Program-made: the position numbers and the translations under genes
Shown here: in pieces, positions 1 to 6,543 of the stretch
How the letters are laid out: every line of letters begins with the position of its first letter
Position numbering within the stretch: the first letter of the stretch is position 1
The notes under the pieces: model-generated
The model's input: the letters and a program-made list of their open reading frames with translations, nothing else
What the model was told of the DNA's origin: nothing
Databases searched by the model: none
Assembly: GCF_016642265.1 (NCBI RefSeq)
Contig: NZ_MRXX01000001.1
Coordinates: 175,321 to 183,228 of the forward strand
From: Streptococcus lactarius
GTDB taxonomy: Bacteria; Bacillota; Bacilli; Lactobacillales; Streptococcaceae
Direction of reading: 5' to 3'
Length of the DNA stretch: 7,908 nt

Positions 1-19
1 TGTCCCACTCTCTTTTCTT

Positions 20-727
20 CTATACTTCTAAACTTGCTTGTTGAGCATTTAATTGGTAGATAGTCCCTTCAACTCCAAAATATTCCTTAGCCAAATCTTT
101 CAATTCCTGCATGGCAGTTCGAGCTCGTTTAGCTTGCTCATCATTGATGGCTTCAATAACTAAAATAGCATCCTTGGTATCTTCTGTTAGCATGGTTCTT
201 TGGGCTTCTCGCCAATTCAAACAACGACAAACGGCTCCTTCTTGGTCATAATAAATGATTTCCCCTTCCAAAGCTGGAGCATCTTCTTCAGCGCCCAGCG
301 GAAAGAAAGGTTCACCACCTTTTGCTTGTCCCAGAGAAAGGCCTCCTACTAATTTACTCATATCTTCTCCCCCACAAGGTAAGGCATAAGACATAGACAC
401 ACTATTGTATAAATCAACCAAAGGATTAATAGGATAAAATTCACGCCCTTGGAACACACGTTTTAGGAGTGCCTCGATCGAAGATCTGGCTCCTTTTTTT
501 GTTTTAAATTTAGTAAAGGCCTGACGCCATTCTTGGACGAATTCACTCTGAGTATAGTTTTCTTCATCGATAAATTCCCAAGCGCGCTTAGCTCCTTTGT
601 CTAACAAGTCTTTAAAATAAAGATCCTTGGCTTCATCTACTGTATTATCGATGCCAACTAAAGACATGACTGTAATAGTTGCTGTTGGAAATAAATCCCA
701 AAATGCTTGATCGACTGTAACTTTCAT
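20..727 (-). CDS. Free-standing B3/B4-domain protein (PheRS beta editing-domain relative)
   Basis: A cytoplasmic protein of 235 residues with no signal peptide or membrane segment. The core matches the B3/B4 domain of the phenylalanyl-tRNA synthetase beta chain, which hydrolyses mischarged tRNA in the full enzyme. Recognisable blocks are SSIEALLKRV (82-91), NPLVDLYNSVSMSYALPCGG (101-120), GEPFFPLG (138-145) and EGEIIYYD (154-161), then a C-terminal alpha/beta part around 166-193 (VCRCLNWREAQRTML). No aminoacylation or anticodon-binding modules are present, so it is not a synthetase. The ATG lies inside the stop codon of the upstream marR gene (ATGA overlap), preceded by GAGGT at 734-738, so the two are probably translationally coupled. 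The true substrate is unknown; trans-editing of a mischarged tRNA is a guess from the family. The stop (TAG) lies at 20-22, and no terminator is visible in the 19 bases left, so the transcript may continue past the edge. Family assignment is confident, function is not. Confidence 0.85.
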   Translation of the reverse strand: MKVTVDQAFWDLFPTATITVMSLVGIDNTVDEAKDLYFKDLLDKGAKRAWEFIDEENYTQSEFVQEWRQAFTKFKTKKGARSSIEALLKRVFQGREFYPINPLVDLYNSVSMSYALPCGGEDMSKLVGGLSLGQAKGGEPFFPLGAEEDAPALEGEIIYYDQEGAVCRCLNWREAQRTMLTEDTKDAILVIEAINDEQAKRARTAMQELKDLAKEYFGVEGTIYQLNAQQASLEV

Positions 728-1188
728 TGTTTTACCTCACCATAGTTTCTTTTTTGACCTTTTTTAACCAGTTCCCAATCCAAGGTAATATTCTCACGCA
801 CTCGGACTAGATACTCCTCTAACCGAGCAACTTCTTTTTTTGAAAACCCCTTCAAGGCGGTTTTTTCGGAGTAAAGATGCTCCCCTAAAATGAAGGGGTA
901 TAGCTGTTGACCTTTCTCAGTTAAAGCCCATTCCTTTGTTTTGAGGTTTTCCCCCATGGGGCATTGCTGAATCAAGCCTCTTTCTTCTAATTTTTTTACG
1001 GACCTAGCGACAGTAGATCGGTCTACCTTTAAAAGTTCTGAAAGTTCTTCCTGAATAATTCCAGGTTGTTCCGCTATTCGCACCAGATAAAGATATTGAC
1101 CACGCGCCAAATTCAAATCTCGAAATTCGATATTTGCAATGGAATCCAGCGCACGTGCAATGATACCAATCTCACGTAAAATATTCAT
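724..1188 (-). CDS. MarR-family transcriptional regulator
   Basis: A 154-residue protein of normal MarR length. An N-terminal helix (about 1-35, dimerisation) is followed by a winged helix: EELSELLKVDRSTVARSVKKL (48-68) is the HTH, LEERGLI (67-73) the conserved link, and 74-92 the wing, ending in ALTEKG. A C-terminal helix (115-145) completes the dimer interface. The reading frame is open further upstream to a TTG at 1242, but that TTG lies in the -35 box. The ATG at 1188 has a strong AAAGGAGG at 1194-1201 and begins where the family fold begins. One cysteine (C77) sits near the wing; whether it senses oxidants cannot be told. The gene leads a two-gene operon with the B3/B4 protein, and an inverted repeat over its own promoter suggests autoregulation. 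The ligand and wider regulon are not identifiable from sequence. It does not obviously correspond to AdcR or FabT. Confidence 0.9.
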   Translation of the reverse strand: MNILREIGIIARALDSIANIEFRDLNLARGQYLYLVRIAEQPGIIQEELSELLKVDRSTVARSVKKLEERGLIQQCPMGENLKTKEWALTEKGQQLYPFILGEHLYSEKTALKGFSKKEVARLEEYLVRVRENITLDWELVKKGQKRNYGEVKQ

Positions 1189-1193
1189 CCACT

Positions 1194-1201
1194 CCTCCTT
1201 T
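1194..1201 (-). promoter_or_regulatory. Ribosome binding site that fixes the marR start
   Basis: On the minus strand AAAGGAGG lies 5 nt before the ATG at 1188. This near-perfect Shine-Dalgarno sequence rules out the longer in-frame TTG start at 1242, which would add 18 residues unlike the MarR family. Confidence 0.85.
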
Positions 1202-1213
1202 CCTAGTAGCAAT

Positions 1214-1242
1214 ACTATAACATTTTTTTGTTGCAAATGCAA
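1214..1242 (-). promoter_or_regulatory. Promoter of the marR-B3/B4 operon
   Basis: On the minus strand: TTGCAT (-35, 1237-1242), a 17-nt spacer containing seven A residues, and TATAGT (-10, 1214-1219) preceded by TG one base away, giving an extended -10. The start of transcription should fall near 1207, leaving a leader of about 19 nt that holds little more than the ribosome binding site. Predicted by eye from consensus; no expression data. Confidence 0.75.
1231..1242. promoter_or_regulatory. Candidate MarR operator (inverted repeat over the -35 box)
   Basis: TTGCA-TT-TGCAA on the minus strand is a perfect inverted repeat with 5-bp arms and a 2-bp spacer. It covers the whole -35 hexamer. A second pair of arms, TTGTTG (1228-1233) and CAACAA (1251-1256), encloses it. 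Short palindromes at their own promoters are the usual binding sites of MarR dimers, so autorepression is a reasonable inference. No binding is shown, and AT-rich DNA yields short repeats by chance. Confidence 0.45.
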
Positions 1243-1254
1243 TAAAATAACAAC

Positions 1255-1288
1255 AAAAAAGAAACCAGACTCTAATCTGATTTCTTTT
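1255..1288 (-). terminator. Intrinsic terminator at the end of the murA-to-brkB operon
   Basis: On the minus strand AAGAAATCAGA (1276-1286) pairs with TCTGGTTTCTT (1259-1269), 11 bp with one G-U pair and a 6-nt loop, followed by a run of six U (1255-1260). The stem can be extended into the TAA stop of the membrane-protein gene. The + strand side has only four T, so it mainly serves leftward transcription. The marR promoter starts 12 bases further on. Confidence 0.9.
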
Positions 1289-2258
1289 ATTCGTCTTTAA
1301 TTCTTCTTTTAAAGCGTAGGCGTCCTTTGAGTTTTTTGGTTATTTTCTGGTGTTGGAAGGCTACTTCCTCTGATTGCAATTTAGAAACAATTACGCCATT
1401 GCGCGTTTCAAATTTGGATTCTCTAGCAAACTGAATACTGGCATTTAAAATACAGCCAATAATCATAATTTTTGCTACCAAGATAAACCAGAACATAATA
1501 ATAGCAAGGACGACCGAACCGAAGAATCGAGCATCTAAGAAATGACTCACATAGTGGTCAACATATTTCCAAAAGATATTTAGAATCGCATACATGACAA
1601 CCACTACAAAGCTAGCCCCCGGTAGAACATATCTGAATCTAGGAATTTTAACATTTGGAAGTGTGTAGTAGAGCAAAACCAAACTCACAAAGAGCAAAAG
1701 GTAAATCATAGGCTCTGTTAAATTCAATAGACGGACATAAATCGTCCGGTCAAAGGAAAAAGTATGGTAGAGATAGCGGACAATCATCTTGCCAAACATC
1801 GAAAGGATCAAGGAGAGACCAAATAAACCCTGTAAAGCAAAGCTAATCAGAAAGCTAAAGATACGTCCCCAGATGATCCCACGTTCTTTTTCAACCCCAT
1901 AACTCTTGTTGTAGGCCCTTTGAAGGTAAGCAATGCTCTGGGAAAAGATCCACAAAGCCGAAATAATGGAGAAACTCAATAAACCAGTCGAGGGCTTTGT
2001 TAAAATATTGGAAATCATCTGAGCCACGGTTCGATACAGAGTTTCTGGAAGTACTTGTTGCAGGCTCAAAAGAATCTGAGTTGGCCGGATTCTAAAATAG
2101 GGTAGAATGTTCGCTGCAATCAGCATCAAAGGGAAAATGGAGATCAGCAAATAATAGGCCACAGCGATACTGGTAATATCAGATTCTGCACTCTGATAAA
2201 ATCGCACGAAGCCCTTGATAAACGGCTGATCGAACACTTTTTGTAGGACCTTTTTCAT
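1287..2258 (-). CDS. YihY/BrkB-family integral membrane protein
   Basis: A 323-residue membrane protein of the YihY/BrkB family, often mislabelled ribonuclease BN in older annotation. About six hydrophobic segments are visible, at roughly 29-55, 92-114, 133-161, 182-201, 210-232 and 247-275. The family signatures are present: SIAVAYYLLISIFPLMLI (30-47), ALWIFSQSIAYLQRAYN (101-117), and YVSHFLDARFFGSVV followed by FWFILVAKIMIIGCILNA (residues 236-273). The C-terminal tail is cytoplasmic-looking and very basic (KITKKLKGRLRFKRR, 305-319). The ATG at 2258 is preceded by GGAGGTGA at 2262-2269. It is the last gene of the murA operon, 82 nt after map; I see no clear promoter or hairpin in that gap. 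The molecular function of the family is not established, and this sequence does not settle it. Confidence 0.9.
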   Translation of the reverse strand: MKKVLQKVFDQPFIKGFVRFYQSAESDITSIAVAYYLLISIFPLMLIAANILPYFRIRPTQILLSLQQVLPETLYRTVAQMISNILTKPSTGLLSFSIISALWIFSQSIAYLQRAYNKSYGVEKERGIIWGRIFSFLISFALQGLFGLSLILSMFGKMIVRYLYHTFSFDRTIYVRLLNLTEPMIYLLLFVSLVLLYYTLPNVKIPRFRYVLPGASFVVVVMYAILNIFWKYVDHYVSHFLDARFFGSVVLAIIMFWFILVAKIMIIGCILNASIQFARESKFETRNGVIVSKLQSEEVAFQHQKITKKLKGRLRFKRRIKDE

Positions 2259-2340
2259 CCTTCACCTCCCCATTTACCAAAAAAGAGCAAAGAGCGAAAC
2301 CAAACGATTGTCTTCAGCTCCATTCTTTCCTCTCTATCTT

Positions 2341-3201
2341 CTAGTATGTCCCTTCTTCACCTTGACTGGTCAAGATCACGGGACCATCTTTTGTAATGAC
2401 AAACTGGTGCTCGTATTGGCAAGAAAGGCCACCATCGAGGGTCTTATGTGCCCAGCCAGTTTCCATATCTGTATCAATCTCCCAAGTACCGGTGTTAATC
2501 ATTGGTTCAATGGTCAAGACCATGCCTTCACGCAAACGAAGACCTCGACCAGCCCGTCCATAATGCGGTACCATCGGTTCTTCGTGCATGGTTGGGCCGA
2601 CACCGTGCCCAACCAAATCACGCACAACTCCGTAACCTTTGCTTTCTGCATAGTCTTGAATCGCAGCACCAATATCTCCCAAACGATTGCCAACAACTGC
2701 TTTCTCAATTCCTTTATACAGACATTCTTTAGTCACATCCATCAAGTCTTTGACTTCTTGGGAAACATTGCCAACAGCATAGGCCCAACAAGAATCTGCT
2801 AATCCACCAGTGTATGACTCTGTATATTTTTTGACTTGGGCTACATTATCAAAATCCAATTTTGAAACATCTAAAACAGACTTGTCGAGTGGTTCTGATA
2901 AGACCATATCTACCTTGAGGAGATCACCATCTTTCAGGATAACATGACGGGGAAAAGCGTGAGCCACCTCATCATTTAGTCCACAACAAGTCGCATAGGG
3001 GTAATCCATTAAACTGCCTTCTACACCGATCTGAAGTGGTAAGACATTGGCTTCCTTACAGCGACGACGAACATACTCTTCTACTTCCCACAAATCAAGT
3101 CCTGGCTTGATCAAATCCCGCAGTCCAATATGGATGCTTGCAAGGAAATCTCCTGCCCGATCCATGGCTTCAATTTCACGTTGTGATTTTAATGTAATCA
3201 T
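2341..3201 (-). CDS. map: Methionine aminopeptidase, type I, streptococcal variant with insert
   Basis: Removes the initiator methionine from nascent proteins in the cytoplasm. The pita-bread metal ligands expected for the family are all visible: D98 (LLKVDMV), D136 (GLADSCWAY), H199 (GHGVG), E232 (TIEPM) and E264 (QYEHQ), with active-site histidines H81 (EVAHAFP) and H206 (TMHEEP). The two metal-binding aspartates are normally 11 residues apart, as in Escherichia coli; here they are 38 apart, an insert of about 27 residues (near 105-132, EPLDKSVLDVSKLDFDNVAQ and following). This insert and the 286-residue length match the variant described from streptococci such as S. pneumoniae. The ribosome binding site is poor (GAGAAAG at 3204-3210, only 2 nt from the ATG). 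With spxR ending 20 nt upstream, translation may depend partly on ribosomes arriving from spxR. Confidence 0.97.
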   Translation of the reverse strand: MITLKSQREIEAMDRAGDFLASIHIGLRDLIKPGLDLWEVEEYVRRRCKEANVLPLQIGVEGSLMDYPYATCCGLNDEVAHAFPRHVILKDGDLLKVDMVLSEPLDKSVLDVSKLDFDNVAQVKKYTESYTGGLADSCWAYAVGNVSQEVKDLMDVTKECLYKGIEKAVVGNRLGDIGAAIQDYAESKGYGVVRDLVGHGVGPTMHEEPMVPHYGRAGRGLRLREGMVLTIEPMINTGTWEIDTDMETGWAHKTLDGGLSCQYEHQFVITKDGPVILTSQGEEGTY

Positions 3202-3221
3202 TGCTTTCTCATTTCTTTTGC

Positions 3222-4499
3222 TTAATTAATCTTAATGGTAATGGTTGCTTTGGCTATCAGCTGGAGATCCAAATAGAGACTGAAGTCTACTAAGGCAGAA
3301 CGTCTAGTACGTCTGACTAGTTGAGGCTCAATACGAATCACATCGTCCACCTGTACGGCCTGTAAAAAATTGATGATTAACTGTTCTACAATCAAGCTAC
3401 GTCCACTATGTTGCATGATCTTGCGAACAATCTTCATCAAGACTTCGATCACGACCCCATTGGCTAAAACTCCGCTTTTCTCCAGCATACTCGGTTCTAC
3501 CGTGAATTGGTAATGATCATTCTCTGCTTGAATCTTCTGGCCGATTTGCTCGCTAAAGGTTGGTAGACTCGAAAATTGAACCTTACTAATTCGATCCATG
3601 ACATCACGGCGCGTGATGACACCAAGCAAGGTCTGGTTGGTGCGAATCACAGGAATCATCTCATAATCTTCAGCAATCATGCGCTGGCTAATCGTCGCAA
3701 TACTGGTAGAAAGATTGGTCGTAAAGATGGTTCGCGACATTACCTTGTCAAGAGTGGTCTGAGGAGCCTTATCCCCCGCATCTCGCATGGTTACAACTCC
3801 TACTACCATCTGGTGTTGATTGACAACCGGAAAGCGACTAAAGCGATTTTTTCGGACCAAATCCAGATAGTCCCGGACCGTATCTGTCTCAGAGAGATAA
3901 CCATACTCATGCATCGGACGATACACCTGCTCGACCGTCAAGATATCCGTCTTGATCTGCATATTGGACAAGGCTTTGTTGATCATGGTAGCGACAGTAT
4001 AGGTATCGTGGCTTGTCCGAATGACAGGGATCTGAACTTGATTCGCTAAGCGAATCACATCTTCATCAACCTCAAAGCCACCCGTCACCAAAACGGCATT
4101 ATCATGTTTTAAGGCAAGACGTTGAATATTGGTACGATCTCCAACAATCAACAATCCCCCTTCAGAAACGTAATCTAAGACATGTTCTTCCGTCATGGCA
4201 CCGATGTAAAATTTATTAAATTCCTTTTCAAGCCCTTGATCACCAGCTAAAATCTCAGAGCCTGTGATTTCTTGAATTTCTCGATAGGTCAAATGTTCTA
4301 AGACGGCCTTTTGTGATTTGACACGGATGGTCCCACTTCTAGGCCGCGTCTCCACAATCCCTTGATTCTCAGCTTCTTTGATAGCCCGATAAGCCGTCCC
4401 ATCACTAACATTCAAAAAATTAGAAATGCTGCGGACACTGACCCGTTTCCCGATCGGCAATTTTTCGAGATAATCTAAAATCTCTTGGTGTTTACTCAT
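3222..4499 (-). CDS. spxR: SpxR-type regulator: HTH, DRTGG, paired CBS and hotdog domains
   Basis: A 425-residue cytoplasmic multidomain regulator. Domains in order: a winged helix (1-60, with SISNFLNVSDGTAYRAIKEA at 24-43); a DRTGG-type domain (about 72-180, the motif reading GDRTN at 120-124); two CBS motifs (about 190-243, RFPVVN...GVVTMRD, and 252-305, MIPVIR...GVITRRDV), which usually bind adenine nucleotides; and a C-terminal hotdog domain (about 325-423). The same architecture is found in Bacillus YtoI and in pneumococcal SpxR, reported as a positive regulator of the pyruvate oxidase gene spxB, which makes acetyl phosphate and H2O2. Whether this host has spxB cannot be seen here. The ATG overlaps the end of the acetyltransferase gene by 8 nt and has AGGGGA just upstream. 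Architecture is certain; the regulatory target is inferred from pneumococcus. Confidence 0.9.
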   Translation of the reverse strand: MSKHQEILDYLEKLPIGKRVSVRSISNFLNVSDGTAYRAIKEAENQGIVETRPRSGTIRVKSQKAVLEHLTYREIQEITGSEILAGDQGLEKEFNKFYIGAMTEEHVLDYVSEGGLLIVGDRTNIQRLALKHDNAVLVTGGFEVDEDVIRLANQVQIPVIRTSHDTYTVATMINKALSNMQIKTDILTVEQVYRPMHEYGYLSETDTVRDYLDLVRKNRFSRFPVVNQHQMVVGVVTMRDAGDKAPQTTLDKVMSRTIFTTNLSTSIATISQRMIAEDYEMIPVIRTNQTLLGVITRRDVMDRISKVQFSSLPTFSEQIGQKIQAENDHYQFTVEPSMLEKSGVLANGVVIEVLMKIVRKIMQHSGRSLIVEQLIINFLQAVQVDDVIRIEPQLVRRTRRSALVDFSLYLDLQLIAKATITIKIN

Positions 4500-5043
4500 A
4501 GAAGTCCCCTCTACTTAGGCGAAAATCATAATAATCGCGCATTTTACGCGTATAACGGTCACTTCCTTTAAACTGACGGAAAAGACGAAAACCTGCTTTT
4601 AAAGCAACCTTTTGGCTAGCTGCATTTTCAACATGGGTGACAATTTTGATCTCTTTTAGTTGAAATGTTTCAAAAGACAAAGTGACCAATTTTTTGACCA
4701 CTTCGGTCATCAAACCTATCCCCCAGAAATCCTTGCGCAGAAAGTAACCCAACTCAGCTTCACCCTTAATTTCATCCAACTTTTCAAACTTGATGGAACC
4801 AATCATTTGCTTGGTTTTCTTATCGCAGATAGCCCAGACCCCTAAAGGATTTTTCATGAAATAATTGGCCAGTACATACTGGGTTTCTGCCAAATCCGCC
4901 TGTAATGGAAAGATAAATTCAAGATTTTCTGGATTTGAAGCAATCTGATAAAAATCGCCCGCATCTTCAAAGAGAAAAGGTCGTAAATACAGCCTCTCTG
5001 TCTCAATTAGTGAATTGGCAGCTAACTGCGTCCAAATATTCAT
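4492..5043 (-). CDS. GNAT-family N-acetyltransferase, RimJ/RimL type
   Basis: A 183-residue acetyl-CoA-dependent transferase. TERLYLRPFLFEDAGDFYQI (15-34) is the typical RimJ/RimL opening. GVWAICDKKTKQMIGSI (68-84) forms the central strands. AELGYFLRKDFWGIGLMTE (96-114) is motif A, with a W-G-I-G-L version of the usual Q/R-x-x-G-x-G/A pyrophosphate loop. N140-AASQKVALKAGFR is the conserved C-terminal motif. Homologues acetylate ribosomal protein N termini, other proteins or small molecules, and the substrate cannot be assigned from this. The ATG at 5043 has GGAG eight bases upstream. It lies 50 nt after murA, with no hairpin between, and overlaps spxR by 8 nt, so it belongs to the same operon. 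Confidence 0.9.
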   Translation of the reverse strand: MNIWTQLAANSLIETERLYLRPFLFEDAGDFYQIASNPENLEFIFPLQADLAETQYVLANYFMKNPLGVWAICDKKTKQMIGSIKFEKLDEIKGEAELGYFLRKDFWGIGLMTEVVKKLVTLSFETFQLKEIKIVTHVENAASQKVALKAGFRLFRQFKGSDRYTRKMRDYYDFRLSRGDFYE

Positions 5044-5093
5044 CGTCTACTCCAATTACTTTTTCACAGCTAAAGTAAGATGCACAAGCAACA

Positions 5094-6362
5094 TCAGTCT
5101 TCAACCAACTGAATCTCTGCTCCAAGCTGCGTCAATTTACTTATGATATCTGAATAGCCCCGAAGAATATACTCAACATTGGTAATTTCAGTTCTACCAG
5201 AGGCCATAAGCCCAGCAATCACCAAGGCAGCTCCTGCACGAAGATCTGTTGCTTTTACACTTGATCCTGTTAGTTGATTCGGACCCTCATAGATAATATG
5301 GTTGTTCAATGTCGAAATTGTAGCCCCCATCTTGGCTAATTCCGGAACATGATTTACCCGTTTTTCATAAATCGTATCCACAATTCGCCCACGACCTCTC
5401 GCTGTCAAGAGCAAGGGAGTAATGGGTTGTTGCAAATCCGTCGCAAAACCAGGATAAGGGGAAGTCTTGATCTGAATCGCTTTTAAGCCTGTTTGTTTTT
5501 CAACAAAAATACTGTCTTCAGAAATGGTCATACGAACTCCCATTTCTTCTAACTTGGCAATGTAACTTTCCAAATGCTCATACAAGACATTGTTGATCTG
5601 AATTCCTTCACCGATAGCCGCAGCCAAAGCAATATAGGTTCCTGCTTCAATGCGGTCAGGAATCACCTGGTGTCTCGTCCCATGCAGATGAGCAACGCCA
5701 TCAACGGTTATGATATCTGTCCCTGCACCACGAATGTGGGCTCCCATATTGTTCAGTAAGGTGACCACATCGATAATTTCAGGCTCTCGCGCCGCATTTT
5801 CAATGACGGTACGTCCTTCAGCCTTTACAGCTGCCAAAATCGTATTGATCGTTGCACCAACGCTTACGGTATCCATAAAGATATTGGCACCCTTTAGTGG
5901 CTTACCATCTGTTGCGAGCCTCATACTTGAGCCATCCTGCGTCATGGCAGCCCCCATGGCTTCAAAAGCTTTCAAATGCAAGTCAATCGGACGAGGCCCA
6001 AGATCACATCCTCCAGGCAATCCAACAGTCGCTTGGCCATAACGTCCTAATAAACTACCATAGAAATAATAGGATGCTCGCAGACTATTGATCTTTCCAA
6101 AAGGCATCGGCATATCTTTGACACCACGCGGATCAATGATCAAGCTGTCTTCCTTACGCTCAATCTTTGCCCCCATAATGGTCATAATATCAATTAAACT
6201 CTCAACATCTGAAATATCCGGCACACCATCCAAGGTCACGATATCATCTGAAAGAATTGTCGCAGGAATCAACGCAACCACACTGTTTTTAGCACCACTA
6301 ATGGTCACCTCTCCTTTTAGAGGGCGACCACCATGTATCACAATTTTTTTCATCTCAATCAT
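5094..6362 (-). CDS. murA: UDP-N-acetylglucosamine 1-carboxyvinyltransferase (MurA2-like)
   Basis: Transfers enolpyruvate from phosphoenolpyruvate to UDP-GlcNAc, the first committed step of peptidoglycan synthesis. Key residues are visible: K25-N26 (SGAKNS), R95 (NSLRASYYF), the catalytic loop [10 protein letters not shown] with C119 and R124, D309 ([10 protein letters not shown]) and R375 (KATDLRAG). C119 is the residue fosfomycin alkylates, so this copy should be fosfomycin-sensitive. The sequence matches from memory the pneumococcal copy usually called MurA or MurA2 more than MurZ; streptococci normally carry both, the other being outside this window. The ATG at 6362 gives 422 residues and lies 7 nt from GAAAGAG (6370-6376). 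The internal ATG at 6353 (MKKIV...) would give the usual 419 residues but lacks a well-spaced ribosome binding site. It is the first gene of its operon. Confidence 0.95.
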   Translation of the reverse strand: MIEMKKIVIHGGRPLKGEVTISGAKNSVVALIPATILSDDIVTLDGVPDISDVESLIDIMTIMGAKIERKEDSLIIDPRGVKDMPMPFGKINSLRASYYFYGSLLGRYGQATVGLPGGCDLGPRPIDLHLKAFEAMGAAMTQDGSSMRLATDGKPLKGANIFMDTVSVGATINTILAAVKAEGRTVIENAAREPEIIDVVTLLNNMGAHIRGAGTDIITVDGVAHLHGTRHQVIPDRIEAGTYIALAAAIGEGIQINNVLYEHLESYIAKLEEMGVRMTISEDSIFVEKQTGLKAIQIKTSPYPGFATDLQQPITPLLLTARGRGRIVDTIYEKRVNHVPELAKMGATISTLNNHIIYEGPNQLTGSSVKATDLRAGAALVIAGLMASGRTEITNVEYILRGYSDIISKLTQLGAEIQLVED

Positions 6363-6446
6363 TCATTAGCTCTTTCAAATCAATTTCTCCTACTATCCTT
6401 ATTCATCAAGGAAATAGAAGGAATGACGTATTAAAATACTAAAACT

Positions 6447-6475
6447 ATTATACCACAGATTCACTTGCTTTTCCA
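6447..6475 (-). promoter_or_regulatory. Promoter of the murA operon
   Basis: Minus strand: TGGAAA (-35, 6470-6475), a 17-nt spacer, and a perfect TATAAT (-10, 6447-6452) with TGG directly before it (extended -10). The transcript should start near 6440, giving a leader of about 78 nt. A 12-bp palindrome, GTATT-AA-AATAC (6428-6439), lies at the predicted start site; it may be an operator or simply AT-rich chance. Confidence 0.8.
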
Positions 6476-6496
6476 TCTGTAGAAATTTACAGAAAC

Positions 6497-6529
6497 AAAA
6501 AAGCTAGGATTCTTGTCGAGCCTAACTTT
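6497..6529 (-). terminator. Intrinsic terminator of metK
   Basis: On the minus strand AAAGTTAGG (6521-6529) pairs with CCTAGCTTT (6500-6508), 9 bp with one G-U pair and a 12-nt loop, and runs into six U (6497-6502). It starts 14 nt after the metK stop codon and separates metK from the murA promoter. Confidence 0.85.
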
Positions 6530-6543
6530 CTGTTCAAAATCGA

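Noticed and set aside
1189..1242. N-terminal extension of the MarR protein to a TTG at 1242
   Set aside because: The extension would start inside the -35 box, upstream of the predicted transcription start, and lacks a ribosome binding site. The ATG at 1188 has an excellent one.
2259..2340. Promoter or terminator between map and the membrane-protein gene
   Set aside because: No TATAAT-like box with a usable -35 and no stable hairpin with a U-tract could be found. Only the GGAGGTGA ribosome binding site is clear.
2308..2802. Open frame of 164 codons on the + strand opposite map
   Set aside because: It lies inside the antisense of a certain, fully conserved gene, has no ribosome binding site or promoter, and its residues look like a complement-strand artefact rather than a folded protein.
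3576..4049. Open frame of 157 codons on the + strand opposite spxR
   Set aside because: Antisense to the DRTGG/CBS region of spxR, with no start signals and a composition expected of a shadow frame (rich in His, Arg, Asn and Ile).
5710..6369. Overlapping + strand open frames opposite murA
   Set aside because: They mirror the strong codon bias of murA and have no ribosome binding sites, no promoters and no recognisable domains.
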